From assembly GCA_947062675.1 (NCBI GenBank), contig CAMSQM010000029.1:1-36835 (forward strand): DNA of 36,835 nucleotides, read 5' to 3'. Positions 8,750 through 16,214 of this stretch are shown piece by piece. This stretch comes from an uncultured Roseburia sp. Lineage in GTDB: Bacteria; Bacillota; Clostridia; Lachnospirales; Lachnospiraceae. The position numbers were made by a program, and so were the translations under genes. The first letter of the stretch is position 1. Each line of letters starts with the position of its first letter. A model generated the notes under the pieces. It made no database searches and had not been told where the DNA came from. It saw only the letters and a program-made list of their open reading frames with translations.

Positions 8750-8813
8750 TGCAAATTGCCTAATTTTTGCAAAAAAATTTTTTTAAGTTTGTGAACACTG
8801 TTCGGGGAAAACA

Positions 8814-8822
8814 TGGTACTAT
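8814..8822 (+). promoter_or_regulatory. Extended -10 promoter element (TGGTACTAT)
   Basis: TG-N-TACTAT is an extended -10 sequence, which can work without a good -35; none is seen at the right distance. TATAGT at 8820-8825 is an overlapping alternative. No open reading frame follows, and a strong terminator lies about 70 bases downstream, so a short untranslated transcript is the simplest product. Inferred only. Confidence 0.4.
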
Positions 8823-8828
8823 AGTAAC

Positions 8829-8920
8829 TGTAAAACCCCCAATACATTATATAGTTTTTGCTATACCCCATAGTAAAAATACCTTCTCCTAAAAGGCAGC
8901 CCTCACGGGCTGCCTTTTAC
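8829..8920 (+). ncRNA. Candidate C-rich small RNA (about 90 nt)
   Basis: Between the extended -10 element and the terminator there is no coding frame. The predicted transcript has three pyrimidine-rich segments in otherwise A/U-rich sequence: CCCCC (8836-8840), CCCC (8866-8869) and CCTTCTCCT (8882-8890). The last is complementary to AGGAG-type ribosome sites. A small hairpin TATAG-TTTTTG-CTATA (8850-8865) separates the first two. Small RNAs with exposed C-rich stretches that pair with ribosome sites are known in Firmicutes (RsaE/RoxS type). This one is a guess from layout, with no family match claimed. It could instead be an extended sigH 3' end. Confidence 0.35.
8891..8920 (+). terminator. 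Intrinsic terminator
   Basis: Perfect 12-bp stem AAAAGGCAGCCC (8891-8902) with its complement at 8907-8918 and a TCAC loop, ending in TTTT. The A-run on the 5' side makes it able to work in both directions. It closes the sigH operon and the candidate small RNA. Confidence 0.85.
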
Positions 8921-8928
8921 TTTAATAT

Positions 8929-9022
8929 AAGAAGGACTGGAAAAGGAAGTAAAGGCTGTCGTCCGCTGGTGTCATAAGAAGGGCCGGTAAAGGCTGCAAA
9001 GGCTGTCGTCCCTGTCTGTATC
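8929..9022 (+). repeat. Degenerate 47-bp tandem duplication
   Basis: Two copies of a 47-bp unit lie head to tail (8929-8975 and 8976-9022). Both begin AAGAAGG and share the 14-base core AAAGGCTGTCGTCC (8951-8964 and 8998-9011). The rest is diverged. The pair ends 40 bases before the response regulator, within what is probably its promoter or leader, so a regulatory role is possible. It could also be only a replication-slippage scar. Confidence 0.6.
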
Positions 9023-9062
9023 AGCGGGAGATGGATGACGGGATGCGGAAGTGAGGAAGACT

Positions 9063-9776
9063 ATGCACAATTACATTTTAATCGCAGAAGATGACAATGA
9101 TATCAGCAGGATGCTGGCGGAACTTCTGTCCCTGAACGGATACCGGACCGTGCAGGCATATTCGGGAACGGAGGCCCTGCTCTGCGTGGAAAAGGAAGCT
9201 CCGTCGGCAGTGATTCTGGACCTGATGCTTCCCGGAATGGCGGGGGAGGAGGTTCTGGCGCAGATTAAGAGGGAGAGCCCGGATACAGCCGTGATTGTGG
9301 CTTCCGCAAAAGAGGGCGTGGATATCCGGATTTCCCTGCTGCGTGCCGGGGCCGACGATTACCTGACCAAACCATTTGATACCGGGGAGCTTCTCGCAAG
9401 GCTGGAGGCAGTGCTCAGACGGAGTGCGGGAGCCGCCCGGGCGGATGGGGCGCTGCTGCAGAACGGCCGTGCGGGGGAACAGACGCTTTCTTATAAGGAT
9501 ATCACGATGTATCCGGAGGATTTTACCGCGTATGTCGGCGGGACGGAGCTTCCGCTGACCAGGAGGGAGTATCTGATTCTGGAGCTTTTAATGGAAAATC
9601 CGGGAAAGGTTTTTACGAGAAACAATATTTATGAGTCGGTGTGGAACGAGGAATTTCTGGGGGAAGACAACGCCGTTAATGTACATATCAGCAATATCCG
9701 CCAGAAGCTGGCGAAACTTCACCCGGAGGAGAGCTACATCCAGACCGTGTGGGGAATCGGGTTTAAAATGAAATAA
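9063..9776 (+). CDS. OmpR-family response regulator (237 aa)
   Basis: A DNA-binding response regulator. The receiver domain (about 1-120) has the acidic pocket Glu9-Asp10-Asp11, the phospho-acceptor Asp53 in VILDLMLPG and Lys103 in LTKPFD. The C-terminal winged helix (about 140-237) runs through LTRREYLILELLMENPGKVF to VWGIGFKMK. The ATG at 9063 is chosen because GAGGA lies seven bases before it; a GTG at 9051 is in frame but poorly placed. It is followed by an ABC ATPase, a permease and a histidine kinase on the same strand, an arrangement typical of bacitracin- or lantibiotic-responsive modules. Its likely target is the 11-bp direct repeat at 9795-9816. Confidence 0.93.
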   Translation: MHNYILIAEDDNDISRMLAELLSLNGYRTVQAYSGTEALLCVEKEAPSAVILDLMLPGMAGEEVLAQIKRESPDTAVIVASAKEGVDIRISLLRAGADDYLTKPFDTGELLARLEAVLRRSAGAARADGALLQNGRAGEQTLSYKDITMYPEDFTAYVGGTELPLTRREYLILELLMENPGKVFTRNNIYESVWNEEFLGEDNAVNVHISNIRQKLAKLHPEESYIQTVWGIGFKMK

Positions 9777-9794
9777 CCGCATTATGTGGAAAAC

Positions 9795-9816
9795 TTTATA
9801 CTTTCTTTATACTTTT
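9795..9816 (+). promoter_or_regulatory. 11-bp direct repeat, probable response-regulator box
   Basis: TTTATACTTTC at 9795-9805 is followed at once by TTTATACTTTT at 9806-9816, ten of eleven bases identical with an 11-base period, one helical turn. OmpR-type regulators bind as dimers to such tandem half-sites. A -10-like TATACT lies at 9843-9848, about 26 bases downstream, with no good -35, as expected for an activated promoter. TAAAAT at 9828-9833 is a less likely -10. The site would drive the ABC ATPase, permease and kinase genes. Confidence 0.65.
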
Positions 9817-9895
9817 CCTAATGTTTCTAAAATTCAGGCAGATATACTGAATACATCAGCGGGAAAGCTGTAGCAGAGAGGAAAGGGAGAGTCTT

Positions 9896-10804
9896 ATGGA
9901 ATATGTATTGCAGACGGATGCGCTCACAAAAGTCTACGGCGGAGTGAAAGTCGTCAATGAAGTGGGGATGCATGTGGAAAAAGGAAGTATTTACGGATTT
10001 ATAGGAAAGAATGGCGCGGGGAAAACGACGTTTATGCGGATGGCGGCCGGTCTTGCGGCTCCGACCTCGGGGAGCGTGACGCTGTTTGGCTCCGGGGAGC
10101 CGGAGAGGCAGCGGATGCGCATCGGGACGCTGATCGAGAATCCGGGAGTCTTTGGAGGCATGACGGCGCGGGAGAACCTGGAGATTGTGAGGAGGAGTCT
10201 GGGGATTCCGGAAAAGAAGCGCATCGACGGGCTTCTGGAGCTGACGGGGCTCTCCGGCGCCGGCAGGAAGAAAGTAAAGAATTTTTCCATGGGAATGAAA
10301 CAGCGGCTCGGAATCGCGATCGCCATGCTGCGCAGCCCTGATTTTCTGATTCTCGACGAGCCGATCAACGGGCTGGATCCGACGGGAATTATGGAAATCC
10401 GTGATCTTCTGGTGACGCTCAACCGCGAAAAAGGGATCACCATTCTGATTTCCAGCCATATCCTGGGAGAACTCTCCAAGGTGGCTACTCACTACGGCGT
10501 TATAAGGGACGGCGTCCTGATCGAGGAATTCGGGGCCGCGGAACTTGCGCTGCGCTGCCGCAGATGTCACAAACTTGTGGTGGACAATGCGGAGCTTGCC
10601 GCCGGTGTGCTCGAGGAGAAGCTTGACATTCACAGCTATGATATCCCGCAGGAAGGGGTTCTGCGCGTCTTTGAGCGTCTGTCGGATACGTCCGGTACGA
10701 ACCGGATTCTGATGGAGAACGGCGTGGAGCTGCGGGAGAGCTATCTGGCCGGGCAGGATCTCGAGGGATATTTTATGGAACTGCTCGGAAAACAGAAGGC
10801 GTAA
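9896..10804 (+). CDS. ABC transporter ATP-binding protein, BcrA-like (302 aa)
   Basis: Cytoplasmic ATPase of an ABC-2 exporter. Walker A is GKNGAGKTT at residues 37-45. The signature is FSMGMKQRLGIA around residue 130. Walker B is FLILDEPINGLDP, with the catalytic glutamate, around residues 151-163, and the switch histidine is in ISSHILGEL. The long C-terminal part after residue 220 is as in the BcrA/NatA subfamily, used for bacitracin or lantibiotic immunity. It is the first gene after the direct-repeat box and is followed by its membrane partner 64 bases on. Function in antibiotic or peptide export is inferred from module layout; substrate unknown. Confidence 0.92.
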   Translation: MEYVLQTDALTKVYGGVKVVNEVGMHVEKGSIYGFIGKNGAGKTTFMRMAAGLAAPTSGSVTLFGSGEPERQRMRIGTLIENPGVFGGMTARENLEIVRRSLGIPEKKRIDGLLELTGLSGAGRKKVKNFSMGMKQRLGIAIAMLRSPDFLILDEPINGLDPTGIMEIRDLLVTLNREKGITILISSHILGELSKVATHYGVIRDGVLIEEFGAAELALRCRRCHKLVVDNAELAAGVLEEKLDIHSYDIPQEGVLRVFERLSDTSGTNRILMENGVELRESYLAGQDLEGYFMELLGKQKA

Positions 10805-10868
10805 GAGAAGAGCAGGAACAGAAGAGCGGGAACAGATCGGCGGAAAAAAGAAAAAACGGAGGGGCGTT

Positions 10869-11702
10869 ATGCTGTGTTTACTGAGTGCGGAAGCGTATAA
10901 GCTTGGAAAGAGTAAAAGTTTTTATATCTGTATGGCATCAATGGTCAGTGTTGTATTTCTGATGTACGGTATGTTCGTCATCGCGGACAGGATTGAGCGC
11001 GGCGAACTTGAGAACGGGACGGGCGGCGTTGTGATCACGCAGGATGGAGAGAGGATGGAGTCCGGCGGCGGTTCCATCTGGGAACAGGTGGGAATTATGG
11101 AGATGCTGAGTCAGATATTTTCGGGAGATCTGGTGGCCTGTATGACATCCATTTTCATCAGTATCTTTGTCATCGGGGAACATACCAGCGGGATGGTAAA
11201 GAATATTGTCGGAAAAGGGAATGCCAGAGGCGTGATATTTCTCTCGAAACTGCTGGTAACAGAGGCGGGGGTGATCATTATGGTTACCGTCAGCGTGGCT
11301 GCGACGCTTCTGGCCGGTCGGATGTTTATCGGAGATTGTGCGTTTGCGGGGGATTTCCGGGAGAATTTTCTGGCATATACCGGGGTACAGTATCTGAATG
11401 TTATTGCGCTGACGGCGGTTTTTGTGCTGACCGGAGAGCTGACGAGGAATCTGGCGGCGGGTATTTCGCTGGGGATCGGCGTGGCGGTACTTCCGGTACT
11501 GATTCTCACAGGCCTGGATATGGCTCTCGGCGAAAGCAGTATTTCACTGTCCCGGTACTGGATGGTGAGCAGGAGCGGAAGCTGTCCGCTGGAGGGAATT
11601 ACTTCCGGTTATGCCGTGGAGACGGCGCTGATCGCGGGAATCTGGCTGATTGCGGCGACGGCGCTCGGGATGTGGCATTTTTACAGGGCGGATATCAGAT
11701 AG
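10869..11702 (+). CDS. ABC-2-type transporter permease (277 aa)
   Basis: Integral membrane subunit matching the ATPase just upstream. About six hydrophobic segments are visible, starting with ICMASMVSVVFLMYGMFVI (about 18-38), then ACMTSIFISIFVIGEH near residue 97, AGVIIMVTVSVAATLLAG, LNVIALTAVFVLTGEL, SLGIGVAVLPVLILTG and a last one near the C-terminus. The loop GEHTSGMVKNIVGKG after the second segment is typical of ABC-2 permeases of the BcrB/lantibiotic-immunity type. A polar, outward-facing stretch of about 45 residues follows the first segment. It ends 15 bases before the histidine kinase. The direction is presumably export. Confidence 0.88.
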   Translation: MLCLLSAEAYKLGKSKSFYICMASMVSVVFLMYGMFVIADRIERGELENGTGGVVITQDGERMESGGGSIWEQVGIMEMLSQIFSGDLVACMTSIFISIFVIGEHTSGMVKNIVGKGNARGVIFLSKLLVTEAGVIIMVTVSVAATLLAGRMFIGDCAFAGDFRENFLAYTGVQYLNVIALTAVFVLTGELTRNLAAGISLGIGVAVLPVLILTGLDMALGESSISLSRYWMVSRSGSCPLEGITSGYAVETALIAGIWLIAATALGMWHFYRADIR

Positions 11703-11717
11703 GAGACGGAAAACGAT

Positions 11718-12629
11718 ATGGAAGCATGGTATCTGGGAGCGGCGATTCTGGCGTTTGCGTGGGCGGGCATTTTGTCCGCCCGTCTCTGCTGTTACAGAAA
11801 GCAGATCCGTCATCTGAGGCGGGAGCTGGAGATGATCGAAGAGACAGGGACCGGACTTGGTCTGACGTCGGTGTGCGGCATCGGGGAGACGGAAGAGATC
11901 ATCTGCGCGGTAAACCGTATATTGGAAAAAAACAGGGAGACGCAGGAGCTGCTCCGGAGGGAAAACAGAAGTTACAGGGAGAGTATCGCAGGAATTTCCC
12001 ACGATATCCGCACGCCCCTGACATCGGCAAAAGGATATATGCAGATGATCCGCAGTGAAAAGGTGACGGACGAAAAGCGGAAGGATTATGCGGGGATTGT
12101 GGAGCGGCGCCTGGATGACCTTACAGGTCTGCTCGATCAGCTGTTTTTGTATACCCGAATTGAGTCCGGAGAGCTTTCCCTGGAGATCGAACGGCTGAAC
12201 GCGAATAATCTGTTTGCGGAGACGCTCTCGCTGTTTTATGAGGATTTTCTGGAGAAAGGATGCGAGCCGGAAGTCTTTCTGGAGCAGGAGCCCTGTTATA
12301 TCCGCGCAGACCGGCAGGCCTTCGTGCGGATTATCGAGAATCTGATCCGGAACGCGCTGGTACACGGGACCGGCGGCTATGCGTTTTCCCTGCGCCGCAG
12401 CGGACAGAATATAGTGCTCTCGGTGTCCAACAGGACGGACAGTATTGAGGAGGGGGATATCGGCCGGATTTTTGAACGGTTTTACACGACAGACGTCTCG
12501 AGAAGCCGCAGAACGACGGGGCTCGGACTTGCCATCGTGAAGAAATTTGCGGAACAGATGGGCGGGGAGGCTGCGGCGCGGCTTGCAGACGGTCTTTTCA
12601 CCATTGAGGTGCGATTTTGGTGTGTCTGA
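11718..12629 (+). CDS. Sensor histidine kinase (303 aa)
   Basis: Partner of the response regulator three genes upstream. One N-terminal hydrophobic segment (about 4-26) is followed directly by a short charged linker, with no sizeable outside domain. This suggests that it senses within the membrane or through the ABC transporter. The dimerisation/phospho-acceptor helix carries His95 in ISHDIRTPLTSAKGY. The ATPase domain has the N box with Asn212 (ENLIRNALVHG), the F box RIFERFYTT and the G box TTGLGLAIVKKF. It is shorter than most sensor kinases. The gene order regulator-ATPase-permease-kinase suggests a self-contained detoxification unit. The stimulus is unknown. Confidence 0.92.
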   Translation: MEAWYLGAAILAFAWAGILSARLCCYRKQIRHLRRELEMIEETGTGLGLTSVCGIGETEEIICAVNRILEKNRETQELLRRENRSYRESIAGISHDIRTPLTSAKGYMQMIRSEKVTDEKRKDYAGIVERRLDDLTGLLDQLFLYTRIESGELSLEIERLNANNLFAETLSLFYEDFLEKGCEPEVFLEQEPCYIRADRQAFVRIIENLIRNALVHGTGGYAFSLRRSGQNIVLSVSNRTDSIEEGDIGRIFERFYTTDVSRSRRTTGLGLAIVKKFAEQMGGEAAARLADGLFTIEVRFWCV

Positions 12630-12707
12630 AAAAAATGTCCCTTTGGGTGCGTCCATTCATGACCAGGGGCGGGAAAACTGTCTCTTCCTATTATTTTCAT
12701 CCCCTCT

Positions 12708-12713
12708 TATAAT
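12708..12713 (+). promoter_or_regulatory. Perfect -10 hexamer upstream of the esterase gene
   Basis: TATAAT at 12708-12713 lies 35 bases before the esterase start. The best -35 at 17 bases is TTCCTA (three of six), so the promoter is probably weak or activator-dependent, which would fit control by the AraC-type regulator of this locus. No terminator is seen between the kinase gene and this point, so some read-through is possible. Confidence 0.5.
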
Positions 12714-12747
12714 GATAAAAAAACGATCATGGATGGAGGGAACAGAC

Positions 12748-14310
12748 ATGGAACATTCATTTATCTGCAACGCAGAAACTGCGGTTGTTGAGACGGACCG
12801 CGGCAGGGTCAGAGGGTATATCTATGACGGAATCACCATATTTAAGGGAATACCCTATGCGAAGGCAAAGCGCTTTCACGCGCCGGAGCCGGCAGACCCC
12901 TGGGAGGGTGTTTTTGAGGCCACAAATTACGGATATGTGTGCCCGCTGCTCGATTTCACGGCGAGACCGAACGGGGAGCTTGCGGTGCCGCACCGCTTCT
13001 GGGTGATGAACGAGCACTGCCAGAATCTGAATATCTGGACGCCTGCCTGCGACGGGAAAAAGCGCCCCGTGATGGTATGGCTGCACGGCGGAGGATTTGA
13101 GGCAGGTTCAGCTATTGAGCAGATCGCCTACGAGGGGGAAAATATGTGCAGGCTGGGAGATGTGGTTGTAATTTCGATCAACCACAGGCTCAATGTCCTG
13201 GGTTACTGCGATCTGTCTGATTTCGGGGAGGAGTATGCGAATTCCGGCAATGCGGGCACGGATGATATTATCGCGGCGCTCCGGTGGATCAGGAACAATG
13301 TGGAAGCGTTTGGCGGAGATAAGGACAATGTCACCGTGTTCGGGCAGTCCGGCGGCGGAGCCAAGGTCACGGCGCTTCTTCAGAGTCCGGCGGCTGACGG
13401 ATTGTTTGCAAAGGGCATCAATATGAGCGGTGTGATCGGAATGCTGATGAAAGACGCGGAGGGAAGCGGTAAGGATCTCGCGGAGGCGCTGATGAAAGAG
13501 CTGAAAGTGGATTCCGTGAAAGAGCTGGAGACTGTGCCGTACGAGAGTCTCGCGGCCGCATATCTGAAAGTGCGTCCTGTTCTCGCGGAAGAGGGGAAAT
13601 ATGTGGGAGGCGTTCCGCAGCTGAACGCCTGCTATGCGGGAGATCCGAATGTGTACGGTTTCCGGAAAGAATCGGCGCATATTCCGCTGATGGTCGGCAG
13701 CGTGTACGGAGAATTCGCTTCTTTTGCCCCCAACAGGTATAACAGGGCGGCGATGTCCGTGGAGGAGGGGTTAAACGCTGTAAAAGAGCTCCTGGGAGAG
13801 GATGCGACGGAAGAGCTGAAACCTCTTTTTCAGGCGGCTTATCCAGAGCGGAATCCGGTGGATCTGCTCACGCTTGATTTTATGTTCCGTCTGCCGGAGC
13901 AGGAGTACATAAAAAAACGGAGTGCCCTGAATCAGAATACTTATTCTTATATATTTAATCTGGATTTATCAATTGACGGGGGAAAGACACCCTGGCACTG
14001 TGCCGATATCCCGTTCTTCTTCCACAATACGGAGCTCGTTCCGGTAGCCTGGGTCGAGGGAGTCACAGAGCGCCTGGAGCAGGAGATTTTTGAGAGCGTT
14101 ATGGCATTTGCCCGCACGGGAGCCCCCGGACACGATGGCATTCTGGGATGGCCGGCAAGCACGCCGGACGCGGAGCACACCATGGTGTTCGGCAGAGAGA
14201 CTGGGCTGCGGACGAATTTTGATGCGGAGCTGATTCCGGCTCTGGCAAAGCATATGGGACCGGTTTTCGAGCGCCTTATGAAAACTGCCATGGAGAATGC
14301 TCAGCACTGA
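12748..14310 (+). CDS. Type B carboxylesterase (520 aa)
   Basis: Alpha/beta-hydrolase that cleaves carboxylic esters. The oxyanion-hole motif is LHGGGFEAG. The nucleophile is Ser201 in GQSGGG, a variant of the usual GESAGG. The acid is probably Glu322 (SVYGEFASF) and the base His417 in HCADIPFFF, matching the family's H-x-x-[DE]-[IL]-P pattern. Length is normal and there is no signal peptide, so it acts in the cytoplasm. Translation starts at the ATG after GGAGGG (12735-12740); the open frame continues upstream without meaning. It is followed by two sugar permeases and a GH3 enzyme, so its substrate may be an acylated plant glycoside or oligosaccharide. That substrate is inferred. Confidence 0.92.
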   Translation: MEHSFICNAETAVVETDRGRVRGYIYDGITIFKGIPYAKAKRFHAPEPADPWEGVFEATNYGYVCPLLDFTARPNGELAVPHRFWVMNEHCQNLNIWTPACDGKKRPVMVWLHGGGFEAGSAIEQIAYEGENMCRLGDVVVISINHRLNVLGYCDLSDFGEEYANSGNAGTDDIIAALRWIRNNVEAFGGDKDNVTVFGQSGGGAKVTALLQSPAADGLFAKGINMSGVIGMLMKDAEGSGKDLAEALMKELKVDSVKELETVPYESLAAAYLKVRPVLAEEGKYVGGVPQLNACYAGDPNVYGFRKESAHIPLMVGSVYGEFASFAPNRYNRAAMSVEEGLNAVKELLGEDATEELKPLFQAAYPERNPVDLLTLDFMFRLPEQEYIKKRSALNQNTYSYIFNLDLSIDGGKTPWHCADIPFFFHNTELVPVAWVEGVTERLEQEIFESVMAFARTGAPGHDGILGWPASTPDAEHTMVFGRETGLRTNFDAELIPALAKHMGPVFERLMKTAMENAQH

Positions 14311-14329
14311 GCTCAGGAAGGAGGAAGAC

Positions 14330-15268
14330 GTGAAGACAGCAAAACAGAAAGACAAAAAGTATACAAAAGAGGCGATCCGCAAGGATTTTCAGAGAAACGG
14401 TAAGCTGTACCTGATGGCGGTTCCGGCGATAATATGCCTGATACTGTTCGCATACCTTCCCATGGGCGGTCTTCTGATGGCGTTTGAGGACTATAAGCCG
14501 AAAAACGGTATTTTTGGCAGTCAGTGGGTTGGTTTAAAGAATTTTACCGATTTCTTTACGTCCTTTTATTTTCCCAGGACGATGAAAAATACGCTCTGGA
14601 TCAGCGTGCTGCAGCTGGTCATTGAATTCCCGATTACGATCATTTTTGCGCTTTTACTCAATGAGATTGTGAGCACGAGGTTCAAGAGGACGATCCAGAC
14701 AATCAGCTATATGCCTTACTTTATATCGATGGTTGTCATTTCCGGTATTATTGTGGACTTTTGTTCCTCAAAAGGGGCGATCACCTCGATTGTGGCCCTC
14801 TTTACGGGGAGTAACCAGAACCTTTTAAGTCTGCCGGAGTACTGGAGACCGATATACATTATCTCCGACCTGTGGCAGGGACTTGGATTCGGAAGTATTA
14901 TCTATATTGCGGCGCTTTCCGGAGTGGATAAGGAACTGTATGAGGCGGCTGAGATTGACGGGGCAAACAGATGGAAGCAGACGCTTCACGTCACCATTCC
15001 CGGAATTTCTTCCACAATCATTATTATGCTGATCCTGAAGATCGGAAGTATGATGGGCGTGGGCTATGAGAAGACGATCCTTTTGTACAATTCCCAGATA
15101 TACGAGACGGCGGATATTATTTCTTCCTATGTGTACCGGAAAGGTCTTGAGGAATTCAATTACGGATACTCTACGGCTGTAAGCTTATTCAACTCTCTGA
15201 TTAACTTTGGACTGCTGGTTCTTTCCAATAAGATGAGTAAAAAGTATACCGAGACAAGTCTGTTCTGA
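14330..15268 (+). CDS. Carbohydrate ABC transporter permease, LplB-like (312 aa)
   Basis: First membrane subunit of a CUT1-type sugar importer. The N-terminal segment MAVPAIICLILFAYLPMGGL is followed by the LplB hallmark MAFEDYKP and about five more hydrophobic segments. The EAA loop that docks the ATPase is EAAEIDGANRWKQTLHVTIP, starting near residue 205. GTG at 14330 is chosen as start because AGGAAGGAGG lies just before it. An ATG at 14297 would overlap the esterase and has no ribosome site. The second permease begins 18 bases after this gene. No ATPase gene is present nearby; such systems usually share an MsiK-type ATPase encoded elsewhere. Confidence 0.93.
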   Translation: MKTAKQKDKKYTKEAIRKDFQRNGKLYLMAVPAIICLILFAYLPMGGLLMAFEDYKPKNGIFGSQWVGLKNFTDFFTSFYFPRTMKNTLWISVLQLVIEFPITIIFALLLNEIVSTRFKRTIQTISYMPYFISMVVISGIIVDFCSSKGAITSIVALFTGSNQNLLSLPEYWRPIYIISDLWQGLGFGSIIYIAALSGVDKELYEAAEIDGANRWKQTLHVTIPGISSTIIIMLILKIGSMMGVGYEKTILLYNSQIYETADIISSYVYRKGLEEFNYGYSTAVSLFNSLINFGLLVLSNKMSKKYTETSLF

Positions 15269-15286
15269 CGGGAAGGGAGATAAATA

Positions 15287-16180
15287 ATGAGACGGAAAAA
15301 ATCTATCGGTGGAAAAGTGTTCGACACGGTGAATGCTTTGTTCTTTGTCTTTGTGATTGTGATCTGTGTTATGCCGATCTGGCATGTTGTCTGCGCTTCG
15401 TTTTCCGACGCGGCCTGGGTGATGGCGCAGACGGGAGTGATTACGCGCATCAAGGGATTTAACTTTCACGGCTATAATATGGTATTTCAGAACAAAGAGA
15501 TCTGGAGCGGATATCTGAACACAATTATTTACTGTGTTGCGACGACGATCATCGGACTCCTGATCACAGTTATGATATCGTATGTGACGGCGATCAAGGG
15601 GGTGCTCTGGGCGGACGCAATTATGCTTTTTGCATCTTTCACCATGCTGTTTAACGGAGGTATGATCTCTTCCTATATTATCAACACACAGTTTCTGCAT
15701 CTGTATAATAACCGGATGGCGATTATTCTTCCCGGCTGTTTTTCCGTGATGTACCTGATTCTGATACGCACGGCGATGAAGTCGGTTCCGGAGAGTCTGG
15801 TGGAATCTGCCATGCTGGACGGCGCGGGACATATGGTGGTTTTGTTTCAGATTATGCTGCCGCTGATTAAGGCGACCCTGGCGACCGTTATTTTGTACTA
15901 TGTGGTTATGCAGTGGAATTCCTGGTTCCAGGCGGCTGTGTACCTGAGGGACCGCACGCTTTACCCGCTGCAGATTATCATTAAGGAGATTCTGATCACG
16001 GGCGATACCTCGTCCTCGACGAATATGAGCGCGACGGATGTGACCGGGGATCTGACGCTTTATAAGCAGCTGATCAAGTACTGTACGATTGTTGTGTCCA
16101 CGGCGCCGATATTTGCATTTTATCCTTTTATACAGAAATACTTTGAGTCCGGCGTTATGATCGGAGCGGTAAAGGGATAA
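15287..16180 (+). CDS. Carbohydrate ABC transporter permease, YtcP/LplC-like (297 aa)
   Basis: Second membrane subunit of the sugar importer. The first hydrophobic segment VFDTVNALFFVFVIVICVMP is followed by the typical IWHVVCASFSD, and about five further segments follow. The EAA loop ESAMLDGAGHMVVLFQIMLP begins near residue 171 and would contact the ATPase. The closing FYPFIQKYFESGVMIGAVKG is the conserved end of this subfamily. It is placed by GGGAG upstream of the ATG and follows the LplB-like gene by 18 bases. The GH3 gene starts 34 bases later, so all four genes from the esterase on look like one transcript. The transported sugar is not known. Confidence 0.93.
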   Translation: MRRKKSIGGKVFDTVNALFFVFVIVICVMPIWHVVCASFSDAAWVMAQTGVITRIKGFNFHGYNMVFQNKEIWSGYLNTIIYCVATTIIGLLITVMISYVTAIKGVLWADAIMLFASFTMLFNGGMISSYIINTQFLHLYNNRMAIILPGCFSVMYLILIRTAMKSVPESLVESAMLDGAGHMVVLFQIMLPLIKATLATVILYYVVMQWNSWFQAAVYLRDRTLYPLQIIIKEILITGDTSSSTNMSATDVTGDLTLYKQLIKYCTIVVSTAPIFAFYPFIQKYFESGVMIGAVKG

Positions 16181-16214
16181 GGATCCGGAAAAGAGATGGA
16201 GGAAAGCAGAGAAG

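Larger units (their letters stand above)
8750..9062 (+). other. Gene-free stretch between sigH and the response regulator
   Basis: About 310 bases without a gene. In order it holds a weak hairpin TGCAAA/TTTGCA followed by A and T runs right after sigH (a possible terminator), an extended -10 element, a candidate small RNA, a strong terminator and a degenerate 47-bp tandem duplication. These are described one by one below. Confidence 0.6.

Noticed and set aside
8771..8784. A7T7 run after sigH as the main terminator
   Set aside because: The stem before it is weak; the perfect 12-bp stem at 8891-8918 is a much better terminator.
11544..12656. Open frame of about 370 codons on the minus strand across the histidine kinase
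   Set aside because: The plus strand encodes all kinase motifs; the minus product is Arg/His/Pro/Gln-rich with no recognisable domain.
12547..12747. Longer esterase with a start inside the kinase gene
   Set aside because: The extra residues have no family match and the ATG at 12748 has a strong ribosome site and promoter.
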